64,000 bases of DNA from Quercus robur. Lineage: Eukaryota > Streptophyta > Magnoliopsida > Fagales > Fagaceae. Of this stretch, positions 34,061 to 46,315 are shown in pieces (within the stretch, counting starts at the first letter, position 1; every line of letters begins with the position of its first letter). Made by a program: the position numbers and the translations under genes. The notes under the pieces were generated by a model, which was given only the letters and a program-made list of their open reading frames with translations, did no database searches and was not told where the DNA came from. The stretch covers positions 51,283,906 to 51,347,905 of the forward strand of contig NC_065542.1 of the NCBI RefSeq assembly GCF_932294415.1. Reading direction: 5' to 3'.

Positions 34061-37000
34061 CCATTAAAATTATGGTTTTGCTACCAGTAACGGCCAAAAA
34101 TAACTTACTACTTAAAATATATTGTAAAAATGTTGTAAAAATATTGTACGTATATATAAAAAAAGAAAAAGAGGGGTGAAATTAAATATATGTTCTTATA
34201 CAGTATATGACATACTAAATAATGGAATGCATTATTTAGTATTGAGTGGTGGCTTTAAAAGAGAAAGAGCAATAGCATGTTAGGATGAGTGAGTGGTGGG
34301 GCAATCACAATATTGATGGTCCATAATCCATACACATAGACTCTAAAGTGTAACAATCACGGAATCCATGGCCTAAACAGCTGGCAAAACTTGTGGGTAG
34401 CTTGCTTTGTACTTGTCTTTCTCTCATATCCAAACCAAAGAATTGCTGCATAATAATAATAATAATAATAAAGAGTCAAAGAGAGAGAGAAATAGATCCA
34501 TAAAGAGAGGAGCTCAGTTGTTGAGTTGATCAGTTCTTCTCTGATACAGTAACATTACATACATGATACATGATAAAACAACAGGTCCGACAAAATTATT
34601 TAATTTTTTAAAATGTTACTCACTGGTCACAGGTGGCATTTATTTAGGACCATGACTCATGTGGAAAAGTGGACAGTTTTTATGATAACAGATACACGTG
34701 TCTACTCTCATTCTCTGCCACAGATTTTGTGACCTGTCTTACCAGCGAGGCACCCAGTATAGCATTTCAAATGGAGTAAAGTCTAAAACCTTCTGCCACA
34801 ATTGTTGTCAAACCGATAAAAAAAAAATAATAATAAATTTTTACTATTTTATCACCATCGACAACTTTAACGAATTATAAAATAAAATATTATAATGATT
34901 TTTTTTTTGAAGAAAGAACAAGAACTTTATTTAAAAGAAAATTCAACTTAAACATATTTAAAAAGTTTAGGTGGTTTTAAGGCTACATATATATAAGGAA
35001 TATTATAACTTTATTCACGTAACATTATTTTATTTTTATATGAAATTACAGTAATGATAAAGTTCGGTTATAAAATTAGTTATAGTTTAAGGTTACAACC
35101 TTATTCAATAAAATAAATATTATATGCACATGTTTTTTATACTCTTAATACACATGTCAAATTTTGTGTCAATTGGACATTATTTATTATATAATCTATA
35201 AACTTATATTTTATGAACTATTGATATTTAAATTTCTAAAAATTTTACAAGTACAGAGAGTATAAGAAGAAGATGTAATCCAATAATGGATTTGTCAAAA
35301 TTTACCTCCAATAAAAAAATATTAAATAAAATTATAGTCTAAAATTACAATCAATTTTGTAACGAAAATTTGTCTATCACTTAATTTATAAACTCGGTCA
35401 ATATTACGAAATTTATTACGCTATAGACTTATCATAAGGTCACCAATTACACGTGGTCACAGACATTAAACCTGTTTAGTAAGAGATTTATAATAATATT
35501 ATTTGTATTTTTTAAAAATGTGTATAAATAAAAAAAAATATATAATATTGTTTAATACGGAAAACCGTGTACACGGTAACAAATGGGCGGTATATTTTAA
35601 GATGATGGCACTAAAATTTTAAACAAAAGTCAGGCACTGAACAGCTAAGGCGGAGTGTGGCAGTCTTTAACTATAAATTACTATATTTGACGAAGTCATA
35701 TGGAGGACCACCTGAACATTTTATGCTTGAAATGTTACCCAAGCCCGACATAGCTATAGCCTATAGGCTATAGGTTAGGTAAGATTGCCAACAAGTCTGA
35801 AAGTGAGTACTGAGGAAGGCTTTACATAAAAGTCAAATGTACTATTTATTGATGGGAGTCCGGCACCTATCTTTTTAAATTTACTTTTTTCGTACAATTT
35901 TTTTTTTTTGATGGCTACTTTTTTCGTACAATTACTTAAAGGTGAGGGTATGTTTCAATTTTAAAACTGTAAATATAGCTTAGAAGATTATTTTACTAAG
36001 GAAAAGGAAATGTTTCAGTATATAAATATATTTTTGGAGAATCATCTCCATATAAATTAATATCAAATTATTAGTGCATTGTTGTAGAGTTACCACTTAT
36101 CACTGTTAATATATATCATGATAGAGGACTAATGATTAATTGCATATCCAATTGGGGCATAGAACTGTGGCCCAAGGTGACGGCTTAGATATTCCTATTT
36201 AACAGGTAAAGAGAACGAATCCTCTAGTTGGGAATCTTAAGATGGAGATTCAATAGTAGGTATTATTCCTATTTGTGTTAAGTAATGTATTTGAGTTTGG
36301 TGAGAGAGTGTAATTATTAAGTGTGTGTGTTTTTTACCGTTCTTTGTTTCTTAAAAAAAAAAAAAAAGACTTAATTGATGAAGAATTTAAATTACATGAA
36401 ATGTTTGAATAAACTTATATTACAGTATAAGTGTTAGGCACACACTCCACCCAATTTAAGATTATTTTCCTAAGGTACTATGATGGTAGATATATGTAGC
36501 AACTTACTTATCTATTATACAATTATTGAAAAAAGATTTAAAAAAAAAAAAATTATAACTCAAAGAACATATCGTTTGCATTATTAAAAATAACAACCAA
36601 TAAAACATGACACAAACCGCAAGTTAGTCATTAGTGAAACAATTGATGTCACACTAAACAAAGATAAACATGAAATACAACTTACAAGCATTATGCAAAC
36701 TATTTTATTTTCAAGTTTATAAGGAAATGTAGAATGATAATTGATAATGCAAGAATAATTATTGAGCCAATCATCCAAACTGGAGCTCTAGAAGAAAAGC
36801 AACGGTCTATTGGAGGGCACTAATATGGTGCAGGCCTAAGCTTCTTAGATACTTAAGACAAAAAGTCACAAGAAACCCAAGAATGAACTCAAATAGTAAG
36901 AGTTAGGGTTTTTTCACTCATAGCTTAGAATGGAGGAAACTTGGTGATTATAAAGGGGCCTTGAAGTGACCACCATTCATGATCCTAGCCACTTTCTAAG

Positions 37001-37404
37001 CTTGCGAATTTCCACTAGTTTCCTTTTATGGAGTCATTGTCATCTAAAGGGTTGCATAAGTGAGCTAAGGGGTAGGACGAGGTTTCTTTAGTCATTTGAC
37101 AAGTCATCATTCTTTTGGACGATTGGCGTGTTCGGGTTAGGACTTAGGAGATTCTTCAAGTTGGGCGGTGCGTGTGTTGGACTAGTAGTCTTAGTCATTG
37201 GGGGTAGCTTGGTTATTGAATGAGAGGTTCTTTCCCATCAATAATATGTTTTTTTTAATGTTCTTTTATGTACCTTTTCAAAATTCTTTTTATTTATTTT
37301 CTTGTAAATATGTGAGAGAGAGATCACTTATTTCCATCCCCTTGAATTCCATAACATAATTTGAGGGGGGAAGAAAAATTAATTATCAATGGTATCTAAT
37401 AAAA
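34061..37404. other. Intergenic, no gene seen
   Basis: AT-rich DNA. Near 35268-35305 is a second copy of the repeat that opens the window. A palindrome ACACGTGT (a G-box core) lies near 34693, but no gene follows it. Microsatellite (AAT)n near 34453. The open frames found are short and featureless. Confidence 0.35.
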
Positions 37405-37520
37405 TTGTTAGTAACAAGAGCCTTACAACTCAACTAGTATTTTTTGGTATTTTTAAAGGAGACTCCACGGTTCAAATCCCCTCTCTCCCATGCAGCTATT
37501 AAATTATCAAAAAGAAAAGA
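37405..37520 (+). mobile_element. Probable SINE fragment
   Basis: A B-box-like GGTTCAAATCC at 37469 is preceded by TTACAACTCAACTAG, which could be a decayed A box, and followed by an A-rich tail (AAAAAGAAAAGAAAAA). A certain target duplication was not found. Confidence 0.4.
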
Positions 37521-38403
37521 AAAACCATAATGTTAGGGCTAACGTGGAGTGTGAAGGTGTAAGGAGCTTTTGTGTAGCGTAACTTTACTACCTAAGTTCC
37601 ACCAAAAAAAAAAAAAAAAAAAGAAGCTCCAAATAAAACTCTGCTATCAAAATTTTATAAAATTTAGAAGTGGTTTTGATATACATTTTTAAATTAATTT
37701 AATTATCGATCATAATTTTTTGTTTGTGATAAAACTCAGCTTACAATATTTCCACCATGTAATTTAATATAATATTTTGTTTTGTTTTGAGATCCAAATT
37801 TATTGTTCAGTAACTTTAGTTTTGTGAAATATTTCCTTCAATTTACATATAAAATTTAATAAATTTCAATCATACTAGTCATAAAAATATATACTTTGAA
37901 TCGGATATCTATGGATTCTAATCATTTCAATGTTTCTTCCTTGATAATATCATAGAAGCCTATGCTTAGATTCCATAATGTGTGTCATGTCTGGAGGTTT
38001 CACTAGTTGACATGTGATGAATTCTTGCAATTATTTAAAATGATTTGTCTTTACAAACAACTCTCTTGCTAACGAAATGAAAATCTAGCTACTTTGATAC
38101 GTTTTATTCTCACGTGAAAGATTGGGTTTGAACTTTGAAGCAAAAAATGAAGAAAAAAGCCAAAATCTTTTAGCACTGTTTGTAACTAAGAGAACAAAAC
38201 TTAGCCATGGAGAATGACATTAATACAGTAGATTGTTTCTTGAAAACCTAGATGATGGGATCACAACCAAGAAGTGCTATATATAAATCCACATGAAATG
38301 TCGGTCTGAGGGGTCCCTCCAATTTGTATTTTCAAAAGAACAAAGATGCGGAGGGCTAGAATGCAAACCTACTAACCTAGTAGTCTAGTCTCTTTTGTAT
38401 TAC

Positions 38404-38482
38404 CTTTACCTACTACTTTGTATGTGGCCATACAATAGTTCGTTTACCTGCTACTTTGTATGTGGCCATACAATAGTGAGGT
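38404..38482. repeat. Short tandem duplication (about 42 bp)
   Basis: The phrase CTACTTTGTATGTGGCCATA, continuing CAATAG, occurs twice, first near 38414 and then near 38451, with TTTACCT before each. It looks like a small replication-slippage duplication in non-coding DNA. Confidence 0.7.
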
Positions 38483-38896
38483 TGAGGTGAGAGATCGTTT
38501 ACCTTTTACATGTGTATATCCTTTTGTGTTTAAAGACATGAATATCCATCTATGCACAATGAATCTGAAATTTTAACATGTGCTAACTTTGAGTGTATAA
38601 TGCAAACCTAGTTGTCTATGAAATAAGTAAAGGTTGTGTCAGTTGCTAGTAGCTGCAATTACACCTATCTCTCTTTCTCTCTCTCTCTTAGCTGCAATTA
38701 TACCTCTAACAGCAGAGCGATTTTATTATTATTTTTATACAATATAGATATTATATTCTATTTAAATATAAATACATAGAAACGGCTCTATGACATTATT
38801 TTTATTATCTAACTAAAACATTAATTAATTTTTGAGGTTGAATATCAAATTTCATATTTAACGATAGTGGAAGACGTAAAAGAAAAGTGAACAAAA

Positions 38897-39726
38897 CTTG
38901 TGTGACACAGGATATGTTCCTAGAGGGTATTTTGGTCATTTTTTGGATTTTGGAAGTATTTTGGTCATTTTTAGGTTTCGGGGGTATTTTGGTAATTTTT
39001 TGGGTTTCAGGTGTATTTTGGTAATTTTTAAGTTTTGGGGGTATTTTGGTCATTTTTTGGGTATTGGGGGTACTTTGGTCATTTTCTGGGTTTCGGAGGT
39101 ATTTTGGTCATTTTTAGGTTTTGATGGTATTTTGGTCATTTTTTGGGGTTTTAAGGGTATTTTGGTCATTTTTTGGGTTTTGGGGGTACTTTGGTCATTT
39201 TTTGGGTTTCGGAGGTATTTTAGTCATTTTTTAGGTTTTGGGGGCTATTTTGGTAATTTTTAGGTTTCGGGGTATTTTGGTCATTTTTTGAGTTTTGGGG
39301 GTATTTTGGTCATTTTTTGGGTTTTAGGGGGGTATTTTGGTCATTTTAGTGGTTTTTAAGCATATTTGGTGATTTTAGAGATATCAGGGGTATTTTGGTC
39401 ATTTTAGAGGTTTCATGGGTATTTTGGGATAATTTTGGATGTCCAAGGGTATATTGGTAATTTTGGAAGATTAGGGGTATTTGCATCATTTTAGGTATTT
39501 ATGGGTATTTTGGAGGTCAAGAGGGTATTCAAGTAGTTTTAGAGGTATTTGGGTCATATTGGGTTAAATGGGTGGGTTACTAATTAAATGGGTTGGGTTG
39601 GTAATGGATAATTAATTTATATATAAACGGGTCATAAATGGATAAATGGGTAATTATACACCCAACCCATCTATGACCCAACCTATTTATGACCCAACCC
39701 GCCCATTTGCCACCCCTACTTGTGTC
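38897..39726. mobile_element. hAT-like element whose body is a 28-bp minisatellite
   Basis: The right end GCCCATTTGCCACCCCTA (ending 39718) is the typical plant hAT terminus read inward, with GGGTTGGGTC subterminal words before it. The 8-mer CTTGTGTC follows it (39719-39726) and CTTGTGTG lies at 38897-38904, so the insertion is probably 38905-39718. The left terminus does not match TAGGGGTGGCAA and seems decayed. The interior from about 38926 to 39545 repeats GGTATTTTGGTCATTTTTT with GGGTTT(C/T)GG in units of 27-30 bp. Confidence 0.65.
38926..39545. repeat. 27-30-bp minisatellite (GGTATTTTGGTCATTTT type)
   Basis: About twenty units with few changes (TTTTGGTAATT, TACTTTGGTC variants), more diverged toward the right. 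It opens a long Gly/Phe-rich frame that has no protein character beyond the repeat, so it is not called as a gene. Confidence 0.9.
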
Positions 39727-40016
39727 AAAGGAAAAAAAAATCTTGGGCCAAACAACATAAAAGAAGAGGGCAAAAAACACCTGATAAGATTAATTATTAA
39801 AAAAATATGATAAATGATAAATTTAATAAAAAAATAAAAAAATAAAATAAAGCAAAAGGAGAGTGGAATAATCAGTCACAAAGCAACTGCTATATATAAG
39901 CTTTTGGTGGTCGACACTCGACATAAGAACCCAGTAGACCACTTGTCGCCAATCTCTTCATCCCCATATGATTACTTTTTGCGGTGGTCTATGCTAAATT
40001 AACGGGATCACCATCC
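39727..40016. other. Intergenic
   Basis: AT-rich then mixed sequence. No gene is seen. Confidence 0.3.
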
Positions 40017-40238
40017 ATCACTCTCGACCTTCAAAGGTATAAGACTGTATATAAAGGTAGACTGTCGGTGTAAAATGAAAGATTGAGAAGAGAATATTCT
40101 TTAGAGTTTATAAAAGTAAATTTATTCTTTGATATCTTAATCATTAATTATTAGGTGAAAGAAATGCTTAATAATTTTTGTCATATATTTTAATATCATA
40201 ATTATATTTAAAATAATAATTCAAAAATAGAATGTATC

Positions 40239-41235
40239 ATTCTATCCAAAAAAAATCCTATATAGTATTGCAATTTACAATACCTGCCATTTTGACCTCA
40301 AACGGTCCGTACTAAGAAAACAAATAACATTATTTTGTCTTTTTCCATATATAGGTTTCATAAGAAATAACACAAACGTTCCATAGGTTTATTTGTCTTT
40401 TTAAACAAAACAATGTTTTTTGGGTCCCACTTAAAAACCATTTTCCTTTTTTTTTTTTCTTGCCGCATGTTCTTAAGCAACTGCAATTTTTTTTCCCCTG
40501 GTTCCTTTGTCACACAATTATTTCCTTTGAATTAGGGTATCCACGTCATCATAATAATAAAAAATAATATTTAAGACATTTTATATCAAACTAACACCCT
40601 AGCCTCCTAATTGTTTTCTCTTCTATCTTAACTTTTTCACAGTTTCAAACACTTTATTTTTGCCATAGACCAAAATTTTAACTTCTTAGTTCTTACCACT
40701 TAAAAAAGAATAGAGAAAGAAATGTTGAATTTTACTTAACTTTTTAAGAGTATTCAAGGCCAAGAAAGTACAACTTTGCAGGTATATTTCTATATCCTTA
40801 AAACTTTTACATTGATTTATTTTAAGGAATCAAATCACATGTTTAACTTCTATGTCTTTAAATTAATCTCTTAATTCGATTATTATTAACTATGAAGTGA
40901 TTTTATTTATTTTAATTATATAAAATGTGTACTTATAAGCAATTGAGATTATGACGAAGCCTAATCAAAATAATGATTTTCAAATCAAATTCTAAACGAA
41001 CTTGTATCGAGGTATATTTTGCTAATCTTCCAATTGAGTAGATTAAACTAGGTATGAAAATATAAATTAAAGTTTATATTATATTTGGTTTTGTATGACA
41101 ATTACATTAGTATATAATTGTTTATCTATTTTGTTATTTATATTGATTAGTAATATTTAGATTAATTTTATTTTCAATCTAGTCTTTCAATTTTGCCCCC
41201 CGAACTAAAATTCTGGCTCCGCCACTGATTCTATA
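40239..41235. mobile_element. hAT-like insertion, 981 bp, with empty site in the sister unit
   Basis: The insert 40247-41227 is flanked by ATTCTATC and ATTCTATA. The uninterrupted sister copy near 42812 reads CATTCTATATTAGTTTGTAC, the expected empty site. The right end, reversed, is CAGTGGCGGAGCCAGAATTT, a common plant hAT terminus. The left end (CAAAAAAAATCC) does not match, so it is probably truncated or mutated. No transposase frame is seen. Confidence 0.7.
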
Positions 41236-41275
41236 GTAGTTTATACTACTATTTAAGGGTTTTGTCCTGTGTAGA

Positions 41276-41345
41276 ATGGATAAAGAGTTACTATCAAGAA
41301 CGGACAGCATAGGTTGAAATTCTCTCCCTTTCAAAAAAAAAAGTC
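41276..41345 (+). mobile_element. Possible short SINE-like insert
   Basis: A B-box-like GGTTGAAATTC near 41312 and a run of A after CCCTTTC occur exactly where the sister unit (after GAATG, near 42860) has other sequence. The piece is short and no target duplication is clear. Confidence 0.3.
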
Positions 41346-42294
41346 AACTACAAATTTATTCGGTCAACAATTTTTAAATTTTTTACAAATTATTTAGTAA
41401 AATTACTATAGAATCTTCTCCTAAACAAGTAAGAACTAACTACTCCTAGACTCAAGCTGTCAATCTTTGTTTTTCATTTTATTTTTCAAATCACGTTTTA
41501 TGGTTATGGGATATCAATTTTGCCTTGCCATCAATTTTTTAATACTTATAAAATACAATATTTTTTATGAGACAATTTTTCTTCACATGATAATCATTCA
41601 CCGGTTTCGGATTAAAAAAAAAAACCCCACGTTTTGGGTTAATGGATATCCAATCTTGCCTTCCCATCAAATTTTTTATACTTATCTTTATTTTTTTTTT
41701 TTGGACAAAAGTAATTTTAATATTTATCAAATATTTTTTTGTGAGACATTTTATCTTTATATGATAATAGGTTTTCTTCTTCCTAAAATTTTGCCATCAC
41801 TTTTCCTATTGGTTTTCACATTCAAACTCAACTACAAATTTATTCAGTCAACAATTTTTATTTTTATTTTTTACAAATTTTTTAGTAAAATAACTAGAAT
41901 CCTTTCCTAAACAAGTAACTATTCCTAAACTAAAGCTGCCAATTATTGATTATTTTTATTATTTATTTTTTAATTAAGCCATGTTTAATGCTATTTATCA
42001 AATATTTTTTTATGTGAGAATTTTTCTTTACATGATAATTGGTTTTCTTTGTTCTAAAAAATTGCTTACAAAATAAGACCACTTTTCCTGCTGGTTTTCA
42101 AATTTAGACTCAACTACAAATTTATTCAGTCAACAATTTTTAATTTTTTTTTACTAATTGTTTTGTAAATGACTTAGAATCTTTTTTTAAACAAGTAACT
42201 ACTCCTAAACTCAAGCTATCAATCACTAATTTTATTTTATTTTTAAATTTTAATAAAGTCATGTTTTTATGATAATGGATATCAATCATGTGTC

Positions 42295-42532
42295 GCCATC
42301 AAATTTTATTTTTATTTTTGACAAAAGAGAGTGTTTAGACCTTTTCAAGTATTGACCATTCCCTTAGGTATATGTAGTCCCTCCGTCCCACATGCATCAA
42401 GTTATTACCGGGAGAAATTTCATGGAGGTGGTCCCAACATGTTGACAAGAGGTTTCGAATCCAAGATCTCATAGATATCATTAGGCCTTAGGAACCACTA
42501 AGCCAATCCCATAGGGTTTGCCATTAAATTTT
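42295..42532 (-). mobile_element. tRNA-derived SINE, second family, with 13-bp target duplication
   Basis: The body is 42308-42519. On the minus strand it begins near ACCCTATGGGATTGGCTTAG, has the A-box-like TTGGCTTAGTGGTT and B-box-like GGATTCGAAACC, and ends in an A/T-rich tail. The flanks GCCATCAAATTTT (42295-42307) and GCCATTAAATTTT (42520-42532) differ at one base. A second, older copy lies at 44764-44968. Confidence 0.85.
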
Positions 42533-43666
42533 TAATCCTTATAAAATACAATATTTTTAATGAGACAACTTTTCTTTACATGATAATCAATCACTCTCGA
42601 CCTTCAAAGGTATAAGACTGTATAGAAAGGTGGACTGTCGGTGTAAAATGAAAGATCGAGAAGAGAATATTCTTTAGAGTTGATAAAAGTAACTTTATCC
42701 TTTGATATCTTAATCATTAATTATTAAGTGAAAGAAATGCTAAATAATTTTTGTCATATATTTTAATATCATAATTATATTTAAAATAATAATTCAAAAA
42801 TAAAATGTATCATTCTATATTAGTTTGTACTATTATTTAAGAGTTTTGTCTTGTTTGGAATGAACATTTTGTTGATTCAAAAATACCCTATACCTCTAGA
42901 TTTAAGTATAGACAACTCAACTGTAATATTGTCTACAAAATAGAATCATTTTTCTAATTGATTTTCAAATTCAAAGTCAACTACAAATTTATTTAGTCAA
43001 CAATTTTTAAAATATTTTTTTAATTTTTTCCAAGTTGTTTAGTAAAATTACTAGAATCCTCTCCTAAACAAGAACTAACTACTCCTGAACTCAAGCTGTC
43101 ATTCTTTGTTTTTCATTTTATTTTTAAAACCACGTTTTATGGTTATGGGATATCAATTTTGCTTTGCCATCAATTTTTTAATACTTTTAAAATACAATAT
43201 TTTTTTATGAGACAATTTTTCTTCCCATGATAATCATTCAACGGTTTCGGATTATTTTTATTTTTATTTTATTAACCCACGTTTTGGGGTAATGGATATC
43301 CAATCTTTGCCTTCCCATCAAATTTTTTGTACTTATCTTTATTTTTTGGACAAAAGTATTTTTAATAGTTTTTTTTTTTTTTGAGGGGAAGTATTTTTAA
43401 TAGTTATCAAATATTTTTTTGTAAGACAGTTAATCTTTATATGATAATAGGTTTTTTTCTTCCTAAAATATTGCCACCACTATTCCTATTGGTTTTCAAA
43501 TTCAAACTCAACTACAAATTTATTCAGTCAACAATTTTTATTTTTATTTTTTACAAAATTTTAGTAAAATGACTAGAATCCTTTTCTAAACAAGTAACTA
43601 CTCCTAAACTCAAGCTGTCAATTATTAATTTTTATTTTTATTTTTATAATAAATTCATGTTTAATG

Positions 43667-44428
43667 CTACTTGTGGGGCACAATAGTTTGTGGGCTCGGC
43701 CCGCTCGCTTATGAGGAGTCCACAGGTCCCAAACTGAAGGAGGCCAGGGCCCAAGCTCAAAAATAGTAAGCCCAAAATGGTCCGAAGATGCAGCCGAGGA
43801 CAGCTTAGTCCTCGGCAGACCCAAGGCCTCATAGATGAAAGTGGAATACAAGCAAATTTAAAAGATCAGAAAATATCTCGGGAAAATTGTCCTTAATACC
43901 CCTCATTGATATGACATTGCACCTAACAGAACCGGATTCTTAGGCTTTATTAACCATGCCCAACAATGCTGGGATGGGATTGACGGGACAAATATCAGTC
44001 CTGGAAAAACTGACCCTACACGTGGACGAGGGACAACAAACGTAGGCTAGTATAAAAGGAAAGGTAAACTAATTAGGGAAGGAGGCCCATCTGACTTCCG
44101 GGGAAAAACTCCAGGAATGAAAGTGCCCGGATAATATATGCGCTCCACTATGGAAAACCCGTCGACGGGTAACCGGAGAAAAACACTAGTGCTCCTCGGA
44201 CATGATCCGAGGAGTCCAATCCCTCGATTTATAAAGCTATTGGGCTTGGATATCCGGATTAAGACCTTTTCTAGTCTAGGTTTATCTAAGGTCCGGCCTG
44301 AATCAACGCCCCGTGACCAAACGCTGGCCTTTCAAGCCCATTCTCTACAAATTTTATTGTGTGGGATCCATCACGCGCGAGCCCAACCTCATCGTTGGGC
44401 CGTTTGAGGATCGTGTCCCTACACTACT
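43667..44428 (+). mobile_element. Solo LTR, 752 bp, with CTACT target duplication
   Basis: The LTR spans 43672-44423, starts TGTGGGGCACAATAG and ends GTGTCCCTACA, with CTACT on both sides (43667-43671 and 44424-44428). A TATAAAAGG box lies near 44051, giving plus orientation. It is similar along its length to the reverse complement of the LTRs at 45545 and 50034 (GGGCTTGAAAGGCC, CCTCGG and TCCGAGGA words) but clearly diverged from them. Removing it restores the spacing of the array unit. Confidence 0.88.
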
Positions 44429-44763
44429 TATCAAATAATATTTTATGTGAGAATTTTTCTTTACATGATAATTGGTTTTCTTTTTTTTTTTTCTAAAATA
44501 TTGCTTACAAAATAAGATCACTTTTCTTGTTGGTTTTCAAATTCAAACTCAACTACAAATTAATTTATTCACTCAACAATTTTTAATTTTTTTTACTAAT
44601 TGTTTCGTAAAATGACTTAGAATCTTTTTTTTAACAAATAACTACTCCTAAACTCAAGTTGTCAATCACTAGTTTTTATTTTATTTTATTTTTATTTTAA
44701 TAAAGCCATATTTTTATGGTAATGGATGGATATCAATCTTGCCTTGCCATAAATTTATTTATT

Positions 44764-44968
44764 TTTATTTTTTTTTACAAAAGAGAATGTCTAGACCTTT
44801 TTGAGTATCTGATCATTTTCCTGGGTATGCAGTCCCCCCATCCTACACGCACCAGGTTATTACATGGAAGAATCCTATGAAGGTGGCCTGAAGATGTTGG
44901 CAAAAGGTTTGAAACCCAAGATCTCGTGCATATCATTAGGTCTTAGGAACTACTAATCCAATCCCTTA
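44764..44968 (-). mobile_element. tRNA-derived SINE, older copy of the 42308-42519 family
   Basis: Shares with 42308-42519, in order, AGA(C)TGTCTAGACCTTTT, CCTACACGCACCAGGTTATT, GAAGGTGGCC, GGTTTGAAACCCAAGATCTC and CATTAGGTCTTAGGAAC. The head is broken just after AATCCCTTA by other sequence. Confidence 0.75.
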
Positions 44969-45469
44969 TGTGGCGTTTGGTACGGGGTAATGTTTTAGGA
45001 TTCCTAGGAATGTTTAAAGATTCCTTTGTTTGGTTGCAAATCATGCTAGGGAATCAGATGATAAGGGAATCTGAATTCTCCCTTTAAACCCCTCTCAGTA
45101 GGAATGTGGATTCCTTTTAAAATAGGTAGGTATCCAGATTCCCAAACTTAAAAGGAAATTGTATTTTTTATAAATTGAAAATTTTAACCTTTTTTCCTAA
45201 TCATTTAAGCAATTAAGATAAAATATAAAATAAATCATTAATATATTTTCCCTTGTTTTTATCTTTTCCTGTCAAAATAACATAAACAGGATAGACAACT
45301 CTGTTGATATATTCTTTAACAAAGTTCTATTTAGGTTTCATGTGTGGAAAAAAAAAAAAAAGTTTGAAGGGGACTCTCCATTATTGCTAAGTATTCATTT
45401 TTGCTATTGTGTGTGTTGCTCAACAAATTAATAATAATTTATATTTTGTTTCGTTATTTATTTAGAGGA

Positions 45470-45505
<36 letters not shown>

Positions 45506-45520
45506 GAATTTGTAGTTCAC
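44969..45520. mobile_element. Left end of a Harbinger-like element, right end not found
   Basis: TTA at 44966-44968 is followed by TGTGGCGTTTGGTACGGGG, close to the GGGCGTTTGGTAC ends of some plant Harbinger elements, and by GATTCCTAGGAATG palindromic words. The sequence breaks the head of a SINE. It runs into a long poly-T near 45472-45500, after which the array sequence (ATCAAATTTTTAATCC) resumes near 45526. The true right end is not recognisable. Confidence 0.4.
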
Positions 45521-45544
45521 ATTCATCAAATTTTTAATCCTTAT

Positions 45545-46301
45545 TGTAAGGACACAAAATCTTCAACGGCCCAACGACGATGTTGGGCTCGCACACGGAA
45601 AGTCCCTCACAATAGTATTTGTAGAGAGTGGGCTTGAAAGGCCAGCGTTGGATCACAGGGGGACGTTTCGAGCCGGACTTTAGGTGAGCCGATATGAGAA
45701 AGAGCTTTGGGCTGGATATTCAGGCCCATCAATCTTGTATCTAGGAGGATTTGTCTCCTCGAATTATGTCCGAGGAGCGATGGTGTTGTCCTCGGTTACC
45801 CGTCGGCAGGTTTTTAGGTGTTGTCCGGTGTATATTCTCCAGGCATTCTCTTTCATCAAGTCTTTTTCCAGAAGCTAGATGGGAGACCTCTCTCTTTGGT
45901 CACATAACATTCTCTTTTATACTAGCCTACGTTCGTTGTCCTTCGTCCACATGTAGGGTCGATCTCTCCTGGACAGATATCTGTCCCATCAGTCTAGTCC
46001 AAAAATTGCTGGAGATGATCCATAAAGCCTAAGATCCCGGCTCTGTTAGGGGCAGTGTCATGTCAGGGAAGGGTATTAAAGACAACTTCCCCAGGATATT
46101 TTCTGATCTTTCTAGCGTACTCGTGTTTCATTCCTATCCCTGAGATTTTGGGCCTGCCGAGGACGAAACCGTCCTCGGCTATGTCTTCGGGCTATTTCTA
46201 TGTTTCCTAGTTTCGAGCTTGGGCCCTGGCCTCCTTCAATTTAAGACCGGTGGGCTTCCTATAAGCGTGTGGGCCGGACCCATAAACTATTGGACCCCAC
46301 A
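45545..46301 (-). repeat. 3' LTR of the LARD-like element
   Basis: Read on the minus strand it starts TGTGGGGTCCAATAG and ends TTTTGTGTCCTTACA. It is the same length as the partner at 50034-50790. Both ends are TG..CA. Confidence 0.92.
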
Positions 46302-46315
46302 TTAGCCCCTCAAAA
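46302..46315 (-). other. Polypurine-tract-like site
   Basis: Minus-strand TTTTGAGGGGCTAA directly before the 3' LTR. It is purine-rich only in part (GAGGGG), so the assignment is tentative. Confidence 0.4.

Noticed and set aside
38898-39263. Open frame of 121 codons rich in Gly, Phe and Ile
   Set aside because: It is the translation of the 28-bp minisatellite and has no domain.
10100-42519. tRNA-like A and B boxes at several places
   Set aside because: None folds as a full tRNA by inspection. Tails and target duplications show that the clear cases are SINEs.
45684-46032. Paired frames repeated at 50173-50521
   Set aside because: They lie inside the two LTRs and are identical because the LTRs are. 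They carry no protein domain.
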